Positions 1 to 7,898 of a stretch of DNA of 12,901 bases are shown in pieces. The position numbers and the translations under genes were made by a program. Below the pieces are notes generated by a model. That model made no database searches. It was not told where the DNA came from and saw only the letters and a list, made by a program, of their open reading frames with translations. The stretch is from an uncultured Aquabacterium sp. (lineage in GTDB: Bacteria; Pseudomonadota; Gammaproteobacteria; Burkholderiales; Burkholderiaceae_C), in assembly GCA_937923225.1 (NCBI GenBank), contig CALAKR010000312.1:1-12901 (forward strand), read 5' to 3'. Each line of letters starts with the position of its first letter. Within the stretch, counting starts at the first letter, position 1.

Positions 1-55
1 GAGCAGAGGACTCATAATCCTTTGGTCGTTGGTTCAAGTCCAACACGGCCTACCA
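1..55 (+). tRNA. tRNA-Met (CAT anticodon), 3' part only
   Basis: The window opens inside a tRNA gene. The anticodon arm is visible as stem AGGA, loop CTCATAA, stem TCCT, with anticodon CAT at 13-15. A variable loop follows, then a T arm (stem GTTGG, loop TTCAAGT, stem CCAAC). The 3' acceptor strand ACGGCCT, discriminator A and an encoded CCA (53-55) complete it. The 5' acceptor strand and D arm lie upstream of base 1. CAT can mean elongator Met, initiator fMet or Ile2 (lysidine-modified). The arm resembles elongator tRNA-Met of betaproteobacteria and lacks the three G-C pairs at the base of the anticodon stem that mark initiators. Ile2 cannot be excluded without the 5' half. Confidence 0.88.
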
Positions 56-112
56 CCTCAGATGCTTCGGCCAGCCGCATTTCGCACGGCAGATCGCATG
101 TTGCGCCAGACA

Positions 113-140
113 CGATGGCGCCTAAGCAAAGCCGCCATCG
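113..140 (+). repeat. Perfect 8-bp inverted repeat downstream of the tRNA
   Basis: CGATGGCG (113-120) and CGCCATCG (133-140) are exact reverse complements around a 12-base loop, giving a GC-rich hairpin about 60 bases after the tRNA. No T-run follows, so it is not a classical intrinsic terminator. It could still stall polymerase, protect the tRNA precursor 3' end, or bind a protein. Its role is inferred from position only. Confidence 0.4.
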
Positions 141-163
141 ACGTGACCATCCACCGTTTTCGC

Positions 164-188
164 CCAATTCAGTTTTGATCAGAATTGG
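164..188. repeat. Inverted repeat overlapping the -35 box of the kinase promoter
   Basis: CCAATTC (164-170) and GAATTGG (182-188) form a perfect 7-bp inverted repeat with an 11-base spacer containing the palindrome TGATCA. The right arm covers the first four bases of the proposed -35 box (185-190). This position would suit an operator for a dimeric regulator acting on the kinase gene. No regulator can be named from the sequence. Confidence 0.4.
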
Positions 189-213
189 CACTTCGTGAGG
201 TCGATGCTAGATT
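185..213 (+). promoter_or_regulatory. Sigma70-like promoter for the hybrid kinase gene
   Basis: TTGGCA (185-190) as -35 and TAGATT (208-213) as -10 are separated by exactly 17 bases, and each matches the consensus well. Transcription would start near 220, giving a leader of about 58 bases before the ATG at 278. The match is visual; no start site is known. Confidence 0.5.
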
Positions 214-277
214 CACCTACCAAGCCGTGGTAGTTCCCGCTTCTTGACATTCCGCGCCCGGCCAGAAAGGCGTTTCG

Positions 278-559
278 ATGGACCTGAGCCGGCAGTCGCG
301 CCTGTGGCTGGACGCCAGCCCCAGCGGTGTGTGGATCGCGGATGCCCAGTCAGGCCGCCCGCTTGTCGTCACCCAGGCCCTGTGCGATCTGCTGGGCGTC
401 ACCGAGGGAGATCTGCTGGCCTGGCCGCAGTCTGGAGATGCAGCCCAGACGGGTAGCCCGGGCGCCTGCTCGATCAGTTCAACGCCGCCTGTCGATCGGC
501 CATGCAAACCATGGCCTCTATCGAGCTGGACACCGCGCATGACGATGGCCGCCCCCTGA
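278..559 (+). pseudogene. N-terminal PAS segment of the hybrid kinase, cut off by a frameshift
   Basis: This frame starts at ATG 278, seven bases after a GAAAGG ribosome binding site (265-270) and just downstream of the proposed promoter. The first 63 residues or so read like the start of a PAS sensor domain (SRLWLDASPSGVWIADAQSG, then VTQALCDLLGVTEGDLLAWP). After about base 466 the protein becomes proline- and serine-rich and non-homologous in style, and it stops at 557-559. From 457 on, the neighbouring frame instead reads GRLLDQFNAACRSAM and joins the kinase at 502. Adding one C at the CC of 465-466 gives codons GCC CTG CTC GAT and one uninterrupted protein of about 782 residues. So this is the true 5' end of the kinase gene, separated by a one-base deletion or a sequencing or assembly error. 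Confidence 0.7.
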
Positions 560-2625
560 GCCTGGACCTGCTGCCGCGCCAACTGGAGCTGGACACACTT
601 CCCGTGGTGGCCGTGTGGTGCCAGGATGCCACCGCGCTGCGCTCGGCCCGCCGCGCAGCCGACCAGAGCGAGCGTCTACTGCAGTCCATCATGGCGCATG
701 CCCCCGTGGCCATCTACGCCAAGGACCCGCAAGGCCGCTACCTGCTGGCCAACCAGACTTTCTACGACGTGGTCGGCAGCACGGCCGAGCAGGCGCTGGG
801 CCACACCGATGCCGACCTGGTGTCGCCCGAGATCGCGCGCCAATTCATGGACAACGACCGCCAGGTGCTGCGTGACCGCACGGCCCAGCACAGCGAGGAG
901 GATCTGCCTCACCCCGATGGCGCACTGCACACCTACATCTCGAGCAAGTTCCCGGTGCTCGATGCCCAGGGCCAGCCCTTCGCGGTGGCCGGCGTGTCGT
1001 CGGACATCACGCCCATGGTGCGCGCACGCCAGGCAGCGGAAGAGGCCACCCGGGCCAAATCCGAGTTCCTGGCCAACATGTCGCACGAGATCCGCACCCC
1101 GATGAACGCGATCATCGGCATGTCCTACCTGGCCTTGCAGACGCCGCTCTCACCGCAGCAGCGCGATTACCTGGACAAGGTGCACCGCGCCGCGCGCAAC
1201 CTGCTGGGCATCATCAACGATATCCTGGATTTCTCGAAGGTGGAGGCCGGCCAGCTCACGCTGGAGGCCGTGCCTTTCACGCTCGACCAGGTGCTGGGCG
1301 ATGTGTCCGGTGTGTGCTGCGTCAAGGCCGAGGAGAAGGGCCTGGAGCTGCTGTTCGATACTGCGCCAGGCTTGCCCCAGGCCCTGTTGGGCGATCCGCT
1401 GCGTCTGTGCCAGGTCATCACCAACCTGGTCGGCAACGCCGTGAAGTTCACGCACGAGGGCGAGGTGGTGGTACGCGTGGCGCAAGTGGCCCGCGCCGAC
1501 GACCAGGTCGAACTGCACCTGAGCGTGCGCGACACGGGCATCGGCATGACGGCCGATCAGCAGGCACGCCTGTTCAACAGCTTCAGCCAGGCCGATGGCT
1601 CCACCGCGCGCCAGTACGGCGGTACGGGGCTGGGCCTGGCCATCTGCAGGCAATTGGTAGAGATGATGCACGGTCGCATCTGGGTGGAAAGCGCACCGGG
1701 CCAGGGCTCCACCTTCCACTGCACGATGCGCCTGGGCCGGTGCAGCGAGGTGCCCGCGCCCGCGCCGCGAGCCCTGGTGCGCGCGCAAGGCCTGCGTGTG
1801 CTGGTGGTGGACGACAACGTGGCGGCCTGCGAGATCCTGCAGTCCATGGCGCAGCAGTTCAGCTTCGACGTGACGGTGGCCAACAACGGGCACGAGGCCC
1901 TGGCCCAGGTGACGACGGCCGAGCGCGCGCTGCGCCCTTTCGAAGTGGTGCTGATGGACTGGAAGATGCCGGGCATGGACGGCATCGAGTGCGTGCGCCT
2001 GATGCAGACCACCGGCCTGCGCCGCCCGCCAGCCGTGATCATGGTGACCGTGTCCGCGCGCGATGACGCGCTGCAGCGTGCCCGCGAGCGCGAGGTGAAG
2101 CTCCAATCTGTGCTGACCAAGCCGGTGACGGCATCGACCATGCTGGAGGCCGTGGCCGAGGCGCTCGATGGCGTGGTGGTGCAGGGCGATGTGCCGGCCC
2201 CGGCGCCTTCCGACGTGGCCGCCGAACGCTTGGCCGGCACACGCGTGCTGCTGGTGGAGGACAACGAGGTCAACCAGCTGCTGATCGTGGAGTTGCTGCG
2301 CATGGTGGGCGTGCACGTGGAAGTGGCCGGCGATGGCCGCTCCGCGCTGGCGCATCTGGAAGCCAGGCCTGATTTCCACTGCGTGCTGATGGACGGGCAG
2401 ATGCCGGTGATGGACGGCTATGCCACCACGCAGCTGATCCGCCAGCAGCCGCGCTTTGCCGATCTGCCCATCATCGCGCTGACGGCCAATGCCATGGCCA
2501 GCGATGTGGAGCGCTCGCTGGCTGCCGGCATGAACGACCACCTGGTCAAGCCGGTGGATGTGCAGGCCCTGCTGGGCAAGCTGATGGCGTGGATACGCCC
2601 GCAGGGGCTGGGCGCAAGAGGTTGA
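502..2625 (+). CDS. Hybrid sensor histidine kinase (PAS-HisKA-HATPase-REC-REC)
   Basis: A two-component phosphorelay kinase. In the 707-residue frame from ATG 502: a PAS domain (about 55-172); a HisKA dimerisation domain with the H-box FLANMSHEIRTPMNAI and phospho-acceptor His195; and a HATPase domain (about 297-412) with N-box N308/N312, G1 DTGIGM (344-349) and G2 GGTGLGL (373-379). Receiver 1 has DD 437-438, phospho-Asp486 and Lys540. Receiver 2 has ED 586-587, Asp631 and Lys683. There is no membrane segment and no HPt domain, so it is probably cytoplasmic and passes phosphate to a separate HPt protein or regulator. ATG 502 has no Shine-Dalgarno and sits inside a PAS domain, so the native start is very likely 278, with one base missing near 466. 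A shortened product from 502 is the fallback. No response regulator gene lies in the window. Confidence 0.88.
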   Translation: MQTMASIELDTAHDDGRPLSLDLLPRQLELDTLPVVAVWCQDATALRSARRAADQSERLLQSIMAHAPVAIYAKDPQGRYLLANQTFYDVVGSTAEQALGHTDADLVSPEIARQFMDNDRQVLRDRTAQHSEEDLPHPDGALHTYISSKFPVLDAQGQPFAVAGVSSDITPMVRARQAAEEATRAKSEFLANMSHEIRTPMNAIIGMSYLALQTPLSPQQRDYLDKVHRAARNLLGIINDILDFSKVEAGQLTLEAVPFTLDQVLGDVSGVCCVKAEEKGLELLFDTAPGLPQALLGDPLRLCQVITNLVGNAVKFTHEGEVVVRVAQVARADDQVELHLSVRDTGIGMTADQQARLFNSFSQADGSTARQYGGTGLGLAICRQLVEMMHGRIWVESAPGQGSTFHCTMRLGRCSEVPAPAPRALVRAQGLRVLVVDDNVAACEILQSMAQQFSFDVTVANNGHEALAQVTTAERALRPFEVVLMDWKMPGMDGIECVRLMQTTGLRRPPAVIMVTVSARDDALQRAREREVKLQSVLTKPVTASTMLEAVAEALDGVVVQGDVPAPAPSDVAAERLAGTRVLLVEDNEVNQLLIVELLRMVGVHVEVAGDGRSALAHLEARPDFHCVLMDGQMPVMDGYATTQLIRQQPRFADLPIIALTANAMASDVERSLAAGMNDHLVKPVDVQALLGKLMAWIRPQGLGARG

Positions 2626-2634
2626 CAGGGCCGC

Positions 2635-3762
2635 TCAAGCCATCTGGCTGATCGTGCGGCGAAAGCGCCGCAATGCCACGCCAAAGAACAGCGCGCCGAT
2701 CACCAGCAAGGCCAGCAACTGCGGCCACACCACGGACAGCCCCGCGCCACGGAACAGGATGGCCTGCCCCGCGATCGTGAAGTGCGTGGTCGGCGCGGCC
2801 AGCATGATGTTCTGCACAATCACAGGCATGCTTTCACGTGGCGTGCTGCCGCCCGAGAGCATCTGCAGCGGCAGCAGGATCAGGATAATCAGCAGCGCGA
2901 ACTGCGGCATCGAGCGTGTCATCGTGGCCATGAAGATGCCCATGGCCGTAGTGGCGAACAGGTGCAGCGCGGTGACCAGCAGGAACAGCGCCGCCGAGCC
3001 TTCTACCGGCACGCCCACCAGGCCTTTCACCACGAACTGCAGCGACGCGGCCACGGCGATCAGCACCACCAGGCCCATCGACCACACCTTGGACAGCATG
3101 ATCTCGGTGGGCGTGACCGGCATGGCCAGCAAGTGCTCGATGGTGCCGTGCTCGCGCTCGCGGATCAGCGCCGCGCCGCACAGCAGGATCGAGACCATGG
3201 TGATGTTGTTGATCAACTGGGTCATCGTGCCGAACCAGCCCTTGTCCAGTGTCTGGTTGAAGCGTGCGCGCACGTTGATCTCCACCGGAAGCCGCGTGCT
3301 GCCCTGGTAGCGTTGCGCGAAGCTGAGCACCTCGCCCTGCACGATCTGCTGGATGGCGCCGCTGCCGTTGAAGGCCTGGGTCATGCGCGTGGCGTCCACG
3401 TTGAGCTGCAGATCCGGCGTGCGCCCGGCCAGCACGTCACGCTGGAAGTTGGGCGGGATCACCAGCACGAAGGTGTAGATGCCCGCGTCCATGCCCGGGT
3501 CGACCTGCTCCAGCGAGATCATCGACGGCCCGACGAACTGCGGTGGGTAGAACGCCGCGGCGATGCGGTTCGACAACGGCGAGGCGTCTTCGTCCACGAT
3601 GGCGATGGGGGCCTTGTGCAGGGTCTCCGGCATGGAGCGCCCGCCCGAGTAGACCGAGAAGCCGAACATGAAGAAGATCAGCACCAGCATGGCCGGATCG
3701 CGCCACAGGCCCCACAGCTCCTTGATGCCCAGGCGCCAGATGTTGGACAGCGTGCGCTTCAT
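2635..3762 (-). CDS. yhhJ: ABC-2 type inner-membrane permease, YhhJ-like
   Basis: 375 residues from ATG at 3762-3760. The frame stays open upstream, but that part lies inside rbbA in another frame and is spurious. Architecture is that of ABC-2 exporter permeases: a cytoplasmic start (MKRTLSNIWRLGIKELWGLW), one membrane segment (about 23-41), a large external domain (about 45-190), then about five hydrophobic helices between 193 and 365. The cytoplasmic motif REREHGTIEHLLAMPVTPTE, typical of the family, lies between helices. Its ATG is two bases after the rbbA stop, with AGGA nine bases ahead, so translation is probably coupled. It should pair with the permease half of RbbA to form the membrane channel. 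Substrate is unknown. It ends nine bases from the convergent kinase gene. Confidence 0.88.
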   Translation of the reverse strand: MKRTLSNIWRLGIKELWGLWRDPAMLVLIFFMFGFSVYSGGRSMPETLHKAPIAIVDEDASPLSNRIAAAFYPPQFVGPSMISLEQVDPGMDAGIYTFVLVIPPNFQRDVLAGRTPDLQLNVDATRMTQAFNGSGAIQQIVQGEVLSFAQRYQGSTRLPVEINVRARFNQTLDKGWFGTMTQLINNITMVSILLCGAALIREREHGTIEHLLAMPVTPTEIMLSKVWSMGLVVLIAVAASLQFVVKGLVGVPVEGSAALFLLVTALHLFATTAMGIFMATMTRSMPQFALLIILILLPLQMLSGGSTPRESMPVIVQNIMLAAPTTHFTIAGQAILFRGAGLSVVWPQLLALLVIGALFFGVALRRFRRTISQMA

Positions 3763-3764
3763 CG

Positions 3765-6524
3765 TCACTGGTCCTGTTTCCTGAGCAGGGCCACGGCCAG
3801 CAGCACGATCACCGGTGCGGCCGCCGCCAGCGACCAGAAGGCCGTGGAGAGGTCGGCAAAGCCCAGGGCCTTGCTGAACACGCCCCGGCTGATGTCGATG
3901 AAGTGGGTGGCCGGGTAGACCTGGCCGATCATGCGGCCGACCGGGTCCAGCGAGCTGACCGGGTCCAGCATGCCCGAGTACTGCACGGCCGGGATCATGG
4001 TGCCGATCATGGCCAGGAACATGGCTGCCACCTGGCTGCGCGTGAAGCTCGACGCCAGCAGGCCGATGCCCGTGGCGCACACCGCGTACAGCAGGGCCGA
4101 CGCGGCCAGCGTGGCGAAGCTGCCCGTCACCGGCACGCCGAAAACCGTGATGGCCAGCAGCACCATCAGCAGGAAGTTCAAAAAGGCCAGCACCACGTAG
4201 GGCAACTGCTTACCCAGCAGGAACTCGGTGCGCGTGACCGGCGTGACATAGAGGTTGATGATCGAGCCCAGCTCCTTCTCGCGCACCACGGCCAGCGCGC
4301 CCAGCATGGCGGGGATCATCATCAGCAGCATGGGGATGACGGCCGGCACCATGGCCGGCAGGCTCTGCACATCGGGGTTGTAGCGAAAGCGCGTCTCGAT
4401 GGTGGCGGGGGAGGCCGCCGCCGCATTGCCGGTGCGCGCCAGCGTCTGCTCGGCCAGCCAGCCCAGGTGCATGCCCTGCACATAGCCGGACACGGTTTCC
4501 GCGCGCGAGGGCATGGCGCCGTCGATCCAGGCGCCGATCTGCACGGACTGGCCGCGTGCCACATCCCGCGCGAAGCCGGGCGGGATCTCGATGGCCAGGG
4601 CCAGTTCACCCCGTCGCATTCGGCGGTCCAGGTCGGCGGTGTCGGTCAAGGGCGCATGTTCGATGAAGTAGCGCGAGCCGGACAGGTTGTCCGTGTACTC
4701 GCGGCTGGCGGCGGTCTGGTCGCGGTCAAGCACGGCGAAGCTGAGCTTGTCCACATCCATGTTCATGCCGAAGCCGATCACGAACATCAGGATGAGGGTG
4801 CCGGCCAGGGCCAGCACGCTGCGCACCGGATCGCGCTGCAGTTCCAGCGATTCACGCCAGCTGTAGCTCAGCAGGCGCTGCAGGCTGAAGCGGGGAAGGC
4901 GTGCATGGGTGGCGGGTGGTGGTGTGGCGCCGGCCTGGGCGGGCTCCTTGGCGGCTTCCGCCGAAGCATCGTCGGCGGGCGCGGTGCCGCCGCCAGCTTC
5001 GACCAGGTAGCCGATGAAGGCCTCTTCCAGCGTGGCCGCGCCGCGCTTCTTCACCAGTGCGGCGGGGCTGTCGCTGTCGAGCACGCGGCCCGCATGCATC
5101 ATGGACATGCGGTCGCAGCGCTCGGCCTCGTTCATGAAGTGGGTCGAGATGAAGATGGTGACGCGGTCCTGGCGCGACAGGCTCACCAGCAGGCGCCAGA
5201 AGCTGTCACGGGCCACCGGGTCCACGCCGGAGGTGGGCTCGTCCAGGATCAGCAGCTCAGGCTTGTGCACCATGGCCACAGCCAGGGACAGGCGCTGCCG
5301 GATGCCCAGCGGCAGGCTCTCTGGCAGGCTGTCGCGCACCTCGGCCAGGCCGAAGCGCTCAACCATCTCATCCACGCGCGCATCCATCTCGCCCGCGGGC
5401 ACGTGGAACAGGCGCGCATGCAGCACCAGGTTCTGCTGCACTGTCAGCTCGCCATACAGCGAAAACGCCTGCGACATGTAGCCCACGCGGCGGCGCGTGG
5501 CGATGTCGCGCGGGTCCACCGGCTGGCCGAACAGCCAGGCCTGGCCTTCGCTGGCCTCCAGCAGGCCGGTCAGCATCTTCATGGTGGTGGATTTGCCGCA
5601 GCCGTTGGAGCCGAGGAAGCCGAAGATCTCGCCACGGCGGATGCGCATGCTGACGTGATCGACCGCGACAAAATCACCGAAATGCATCGTCAGGTCCTTG
5701 GACTCGATCGCGATGTCGTCGTCCGTGGCCTGCAGCGGCGGGATCTGCACCGGCTCGTGCCCGCGCCGGCGCTCTTCGGGCAGCAGGCGCACGAAGGCCG
5801 TTTCCAGCGAGTCGCTGTCGGTGCGGGCCAGCAGTTCGGCCGGTGTGCCGGTGGCCAGCACGCGGCCGGCGTCCATGGTGACGATCCAGTCGAAGCGCTG
5901 GGCCTCGTCCATGTAGGCCGTGGCCACCAGCACGCTCATGCCGGGCTGGCCTTGCCGGATGTGGGTGATCAGGTCCCAAAACTGGGCGCGTGCCAGCGGG
6001 TCCACGCCGGTGGTGGGCTCGTCCAGGATCAGCAGGTCCGGGTCATGGATCAGGGCGCAGCACAGGCCCAGCTTCTGCTTCATGCCGCCCGAGAGCTTGC
6101 CGGCGGGGCGGTCCAGGAAGGGCGCGAGCCCGGTGCGTCGTGTCAGGTCATCAATGCGTTGGCGGCGCTCGGCCTTGCCGTGGCCGAACAGGCGCCCGAA
6201 GAACTGCAGGTTCTCTTCCACCGAGAGGGTGGGGTAGAGGTTCTTGCCCAGACCCTGTGGCATGTAGGCGATGCGCGGGCAGACACTGTCACGGTGGCGT
6301 GTGGAGGCCATGTCGCCCCCCAGCACCTCGATGCGGCCCTGCTGGATGGCGCGGGCCCCCGCGACCAGTGACAACAGGCTGGACTTGCCGACACCGTCCG
6401 GGCCGATCAGGCCCACCATGCCGCCGGCGGGCAGGTCCAGCGTCACGCCGCCCAGCGCCACGGTCTTGCCGTACAGCAGACGCAGGTCTTGCAGTCGCGC
6501 CACGGGGGCGCGGTCGGGCGCCAC
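3765..6524 (-). CDS. rbbA: RbbA-type fusion of two ABC ATPases and an ABC-2 permease
   Basis: 919 residues, close to E. coli RbbA (about 911), starting at GTG 6524-6522 with GGAG seven bases upstream. ATPase 1: Walker A GPDGVGKS (41-48), signature LSGGM (144-148), Walker B LLILDE (164-169). ATPase 2: Walker A GSNGCGKS (305-312), signature LPLGI (404-408, non-canonical), Walker B LLILDE (424-429), switch His462. In ATPase 1 the switch position is Tyr204 (ATAYM). A low-complexity linker (about 510-540) leads to an ABC-2 permease half (about 545-919) with one membrane segment, an external domain (about 595-720) and five to six more helices. E. coli RbbA is reported as a ribosome-associated ATPase; its membrane half and its flanking adaptor and permease genes point to efflux. 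It lies four bases after the adaptor gene's stop. Family assignment is very sure, substrate is not. Confidence 0.95.
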   Translation of the reverse strand: MAPDRAPVARLQDLRLLYGKTVALGGVTLDLPAGGMVGLIGPDGVGKSSLLSLVAGARAIQQGRIEVLGGDMASTRHRDSVCPRIAYMPQGLGKNLYPTLSVEENLQFFGRLFGHGKAERRQRIDDLTRRTGLAPFLDRPAGKLSGGMKQKLGLCCALIHDPDLLILDEPTTGVDPLARAQFWDLITHIRQGQPGMSVLVATAYMDEAQRFDWIVTMDAGRVLATGTPAELLARTDSDSLETAFVRLLPEERRRGHEPVQIPPLQATDDDIAIESKDLTMHFGDFVAVDHVSMRIRRGEIFGFLGSNGCGKSTTMKMLTGLLEASEGQAWLFGQPVDPRDIATRRRVGYMSQAFSLYGELTVQQNLVLHARLFHVPAGEMDARVDEMVERFGLAEVRDSLPESLPLGIRQRLSLAVAMVHKPELLILDEPTSGVDPVARDSFWRLLVSLSRQDRVTIFISTHFMNEAERCDRMSMMHAGRVLDSDSPAALVKKRGAATLEEAFIGYLVEAGGGTAPADDASAEAAKEPAQAGATPPPATHARLPRFSLQRLLSYSWRESLELQRDPVRSVLALAGTLILMFVIGFGMNMDVDKLSFAVLDRDQTAASREYTDNLSGSRYFIEHAPLTDTADLDRRMRRGELALAIEIPPGFARDVARGQSVQIGAWIDGAMPSRAETVSGYVQGMHLGWLAEQTLARTGNAAAASPATIETRFRYNPDVQSLPAMVPAVIPMLLMMIPAMLGALAVVREKELGSIINLYVTPVTRTEFLLGKQLPYVVLAFLNFLLMVLLAITVFGVPVTGSFATLAASALLYAVCATGIGLLASSFTRSQVAAMFLAMIGTMIPAVQYSGMLDPVSSLDPVGRMIGQVYPATHFIDISRGVFSKALGFADLSTAFWSLAAAAPVIVLLAVALLRKQDQ

Positions 6525-6528
6525 CGGC

Positions 6529-7602
6529 TTACTCCGGCACGTTCACCGCCAGCGATGCCGGCCATTCCCGCGCGGCATCGGTGCGCACCCAGGCCACGCC
6601 GGGCAGGCCGGTCTTGACCTGCTTGAGGTGCTTGAGCAACAGTTCCCGGTCAATCTGGCCGCGCACGCGGAACATCAGCTTCTGGCGCTCGCTGGCCGTC
6701 TCCACCGTCTTGGGCGTGAACTGCGCTGTGGCCGACACGAAGGACACCTTGGCCGGGATCACGTACTGCGGCGCGGCGTCGAGCACGATGCGCACTTCGC
6801 TGCCGATGGCGATGCGACCGGCCACTGTCTCGGGCAGGAAGAAGGTCATGTAGATGTCGGCCAGGTCGATCAGGTTGAGCACCTTGCCGCCCCCGCCCAC
6901 CACCTCGCCGACGTTGGCCACACGGTACTGCACGCGGGCGTCGCGGGGCGCTTTCAAGGTGCTGTCGGCGATGTCGGCTTCAATGCGGGCGATGGTGGCT
7001 TCCGCGGCGGTGACGGCTGCCTCCGCACCGGCGACCTGCGACTTGGCCGCATCGATGGCGGCCTGGGCCGCCTGGGCCTGCGCCTTGGCGGCGGTGGTGG
7101 CCGCCTGCGCGCCTTCCAGCCGCGAGCGGTCGTTGTCCAACTCCTGCAGGGGCCACATGCCCTGGGCTGCGAGCGTCTTGGAACGCGCGAACTTGCTCTT
7201 GGCCGCGCTCAACTCGCTTTCTCGCTGGGCAATGGCGGCCAGGGCGCTTTGCCGGTCGCTCTCGCGCGCAGCCACCTGTGCCTTGGCGGTGGCCACGCCC
7301 GTGCGTGCCTGGACCAGTTGCGCGCGGGCCTCATCGCGCTGCGCGTTCAGCACATCGACCTGCAGGTGGGCCAGCACCTGGCCCTTCTGGACGAAATCGC
7401 CTTCGCTGACCAGCACATCCTGCAGGCGGCCGGCCTGCTTGGCGGACACGTCAATCTCGGTGGCCTCGATGCGGCCATTGCTGCCGATGAAGCCTTCGCC
7501 AGGCCCGTCAGGGTGAAGGCGTTGCCAGGAGTAGTAGCCGGCGGCACCCAGGGCAAGGATCACAGCCGCTGGAACGAGGACACGTTTCCATTGGGCATTC
7601 AT
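6529..7602 (-). CDS. yhiI: HlyD/RND-type periplasmic adaptor, YhiI-like
   Basis: 357 residues from ATG 7602-7600. An in-frame ATG at 7647 would add 15 residues, but the chosen start gives a normal short basic N-terminus (MNAQWKR) before the signal anchor (about 8-24), with GGAG 11 bases ahead. The order is: first half of a lipoyl-like barrel-sandwich domain (about 42-82, [18 protein letters not shown]), a long Ala/Gln-rich coiled-coil hairpin (about 86-212), the second lipoyl half ([20 protein letters not shown], about 214-245), then a beta-barrel domain. Such adaptors link an inner-membrane transporter to an outer-membrane TolC-type channel. No outer-membrane factor gene is present here. First gene of the operon with rbbA and yhhJ, whose products should form the inner-membrane pump. 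Confidence 0.9.
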   Translation of the reverse strand: MNAQWKRVLVPAAVILALGAAGYYSWQRLHPDGPGEGFIGSNGRIEATEIDVSAKQAGRLQDVLVSEGDFVQKGQVLAHLQVDVLNAQRDEARAQLVQARTGVATAKAQVAARESDRQSALAAIAQRESELSAAKSKFARSKTLAAQGMWPLQELDNDRSRLEGAQAATTAAKAQAQAAQAAIDAAKSQVAGAEAAVTAAEATIARIEADIADSTLKAPRDARVQYRVANVGEVVGGGGKVLNLIDLADIYMTFFLPETVAGRIAIGSEVRIVLDAAPQYVIPAKVSFVSATAQFTPKTVETASERQKLMFRVRGQIDRELLLKHLKQVKTGLPGVAWVRTDAAREWPASLAVNVPE

Positions 7603-7632
7603 CGCTGCGTGCGCTCCATCGCTGCTCCCTTG

Positions 7633-7652
7633 CAGATGCCGGCCCACATCTG
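7633..7652. repeat. Inverted repeat in the leader of the exporter operon
   Basis: CAGATG (7633-7638) and CATCTG (7647-7652) are exact reverse complements eight bases apart, with a CCGGCC core between them. They lie between the proposed -10 box (7666-7671) and the adaptor ATG (7602), at about the expected transcription start. This is a plausible operator position, for example for a TetR- or MarR-type regulator, but no regulator gene is adjacent. Confidence 0.3.
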
Positions 7653-7665
7653 GCCGATTGAATCC

Positions 7666-7693
7666 ATCTTAGCGTCGTTGCTGCTGGATGGAA
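7666..7693 (-). promoter_or_regulatory. Weak candidate promoter for the exporter operon
   Basis: On the minus strand TAAGAT (7671-7666) is a reasonable -10 box. The sequence 16 bases upstream, TTCCAT (7693-7688), is a poor -35. The position, about 60 bases before the adaptor start, is sensible. An activator-dependent promoter, or none at this exact site, is equally possible. Confidence 0.25.
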
Positions 7694-7733
7694 GGGATTT
7701 CCCGGGGGGTGGCGCGCAGGAGGCTTGATGAAG

Positions 7734-7767
7734 CTCAGTCTTTCAGACAGATGAGGCGGCAGCCGCC
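7734..7767. repeat. Two small adjacent hairpins in the divergent spacer
   Basis: CTCA-GTCT-TTC-AGAC-aga-TGAG (7734-7755) can fold into a stem with one bulge. It overlaps directly with GGCGG-CAG-CCGCC (7755-7767). They sit in the leader region of the DUF3606 gene, about 130 bases before its start. Neither is followed by a T-run. The rest of the 296-base spacer (7603-7898) shows no convincing gene, and I found no clear + strand promoter in it. Confidence 0.25.
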
Positions 7768-7898
7768 GGGCATGTGGGCTGCGTGACGCCTTGGGAAAAC
7801 CCGTGTAGGCTGCGGCTGACGCGCGCATGCACGGTCGGCCTATTCACGCCAGATGCCGTCTGGGCGACCATGCTGGTCCAACACCTGAAGGCCATCCG

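Noticed and set aside
1..140. Integration site for a mobile element at the tRNA 3' end.
   Set aside because: No repeat of the tRNA 3' end, no integrase and no foreign-looking genes are seen downstream in the window.
430..470. Programmed ribosomal frameshift site joining the PAS fragment to the kinase.
   Set aside because: No X-XXY-YYZ slippery heptamer and no clear downstream stimulator are visible. A one-base deletion or sequencing error explains the break more simply.
1150..2541. Long minus-strand frame (463 codons) inside the kinase gene.
   Set aside because: It is His/Gln/Ala-rich with no recognisable domain, and the + strand frame carries clear kinase and receiver motifs. This is a typical shadow frame in GC-rich DNA.
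3903..6371. Very long + strand frame (822 codons) opposite rbbA.
   Set aside because: It is His/Gln/Gly-rich, has no domain pattern and is fully antisense to a well-conserved ABC protein.
7728..7754. Eight-codon open frame MKLSLSDR with an upstream AGGAGG, resembling a leader peptide.
   Set aside because: The spacing from AGGAGG to ATG is only four bases, the frame is tiny, and no attenuator or T-run follows. It may be chance; not annotated as a gene.
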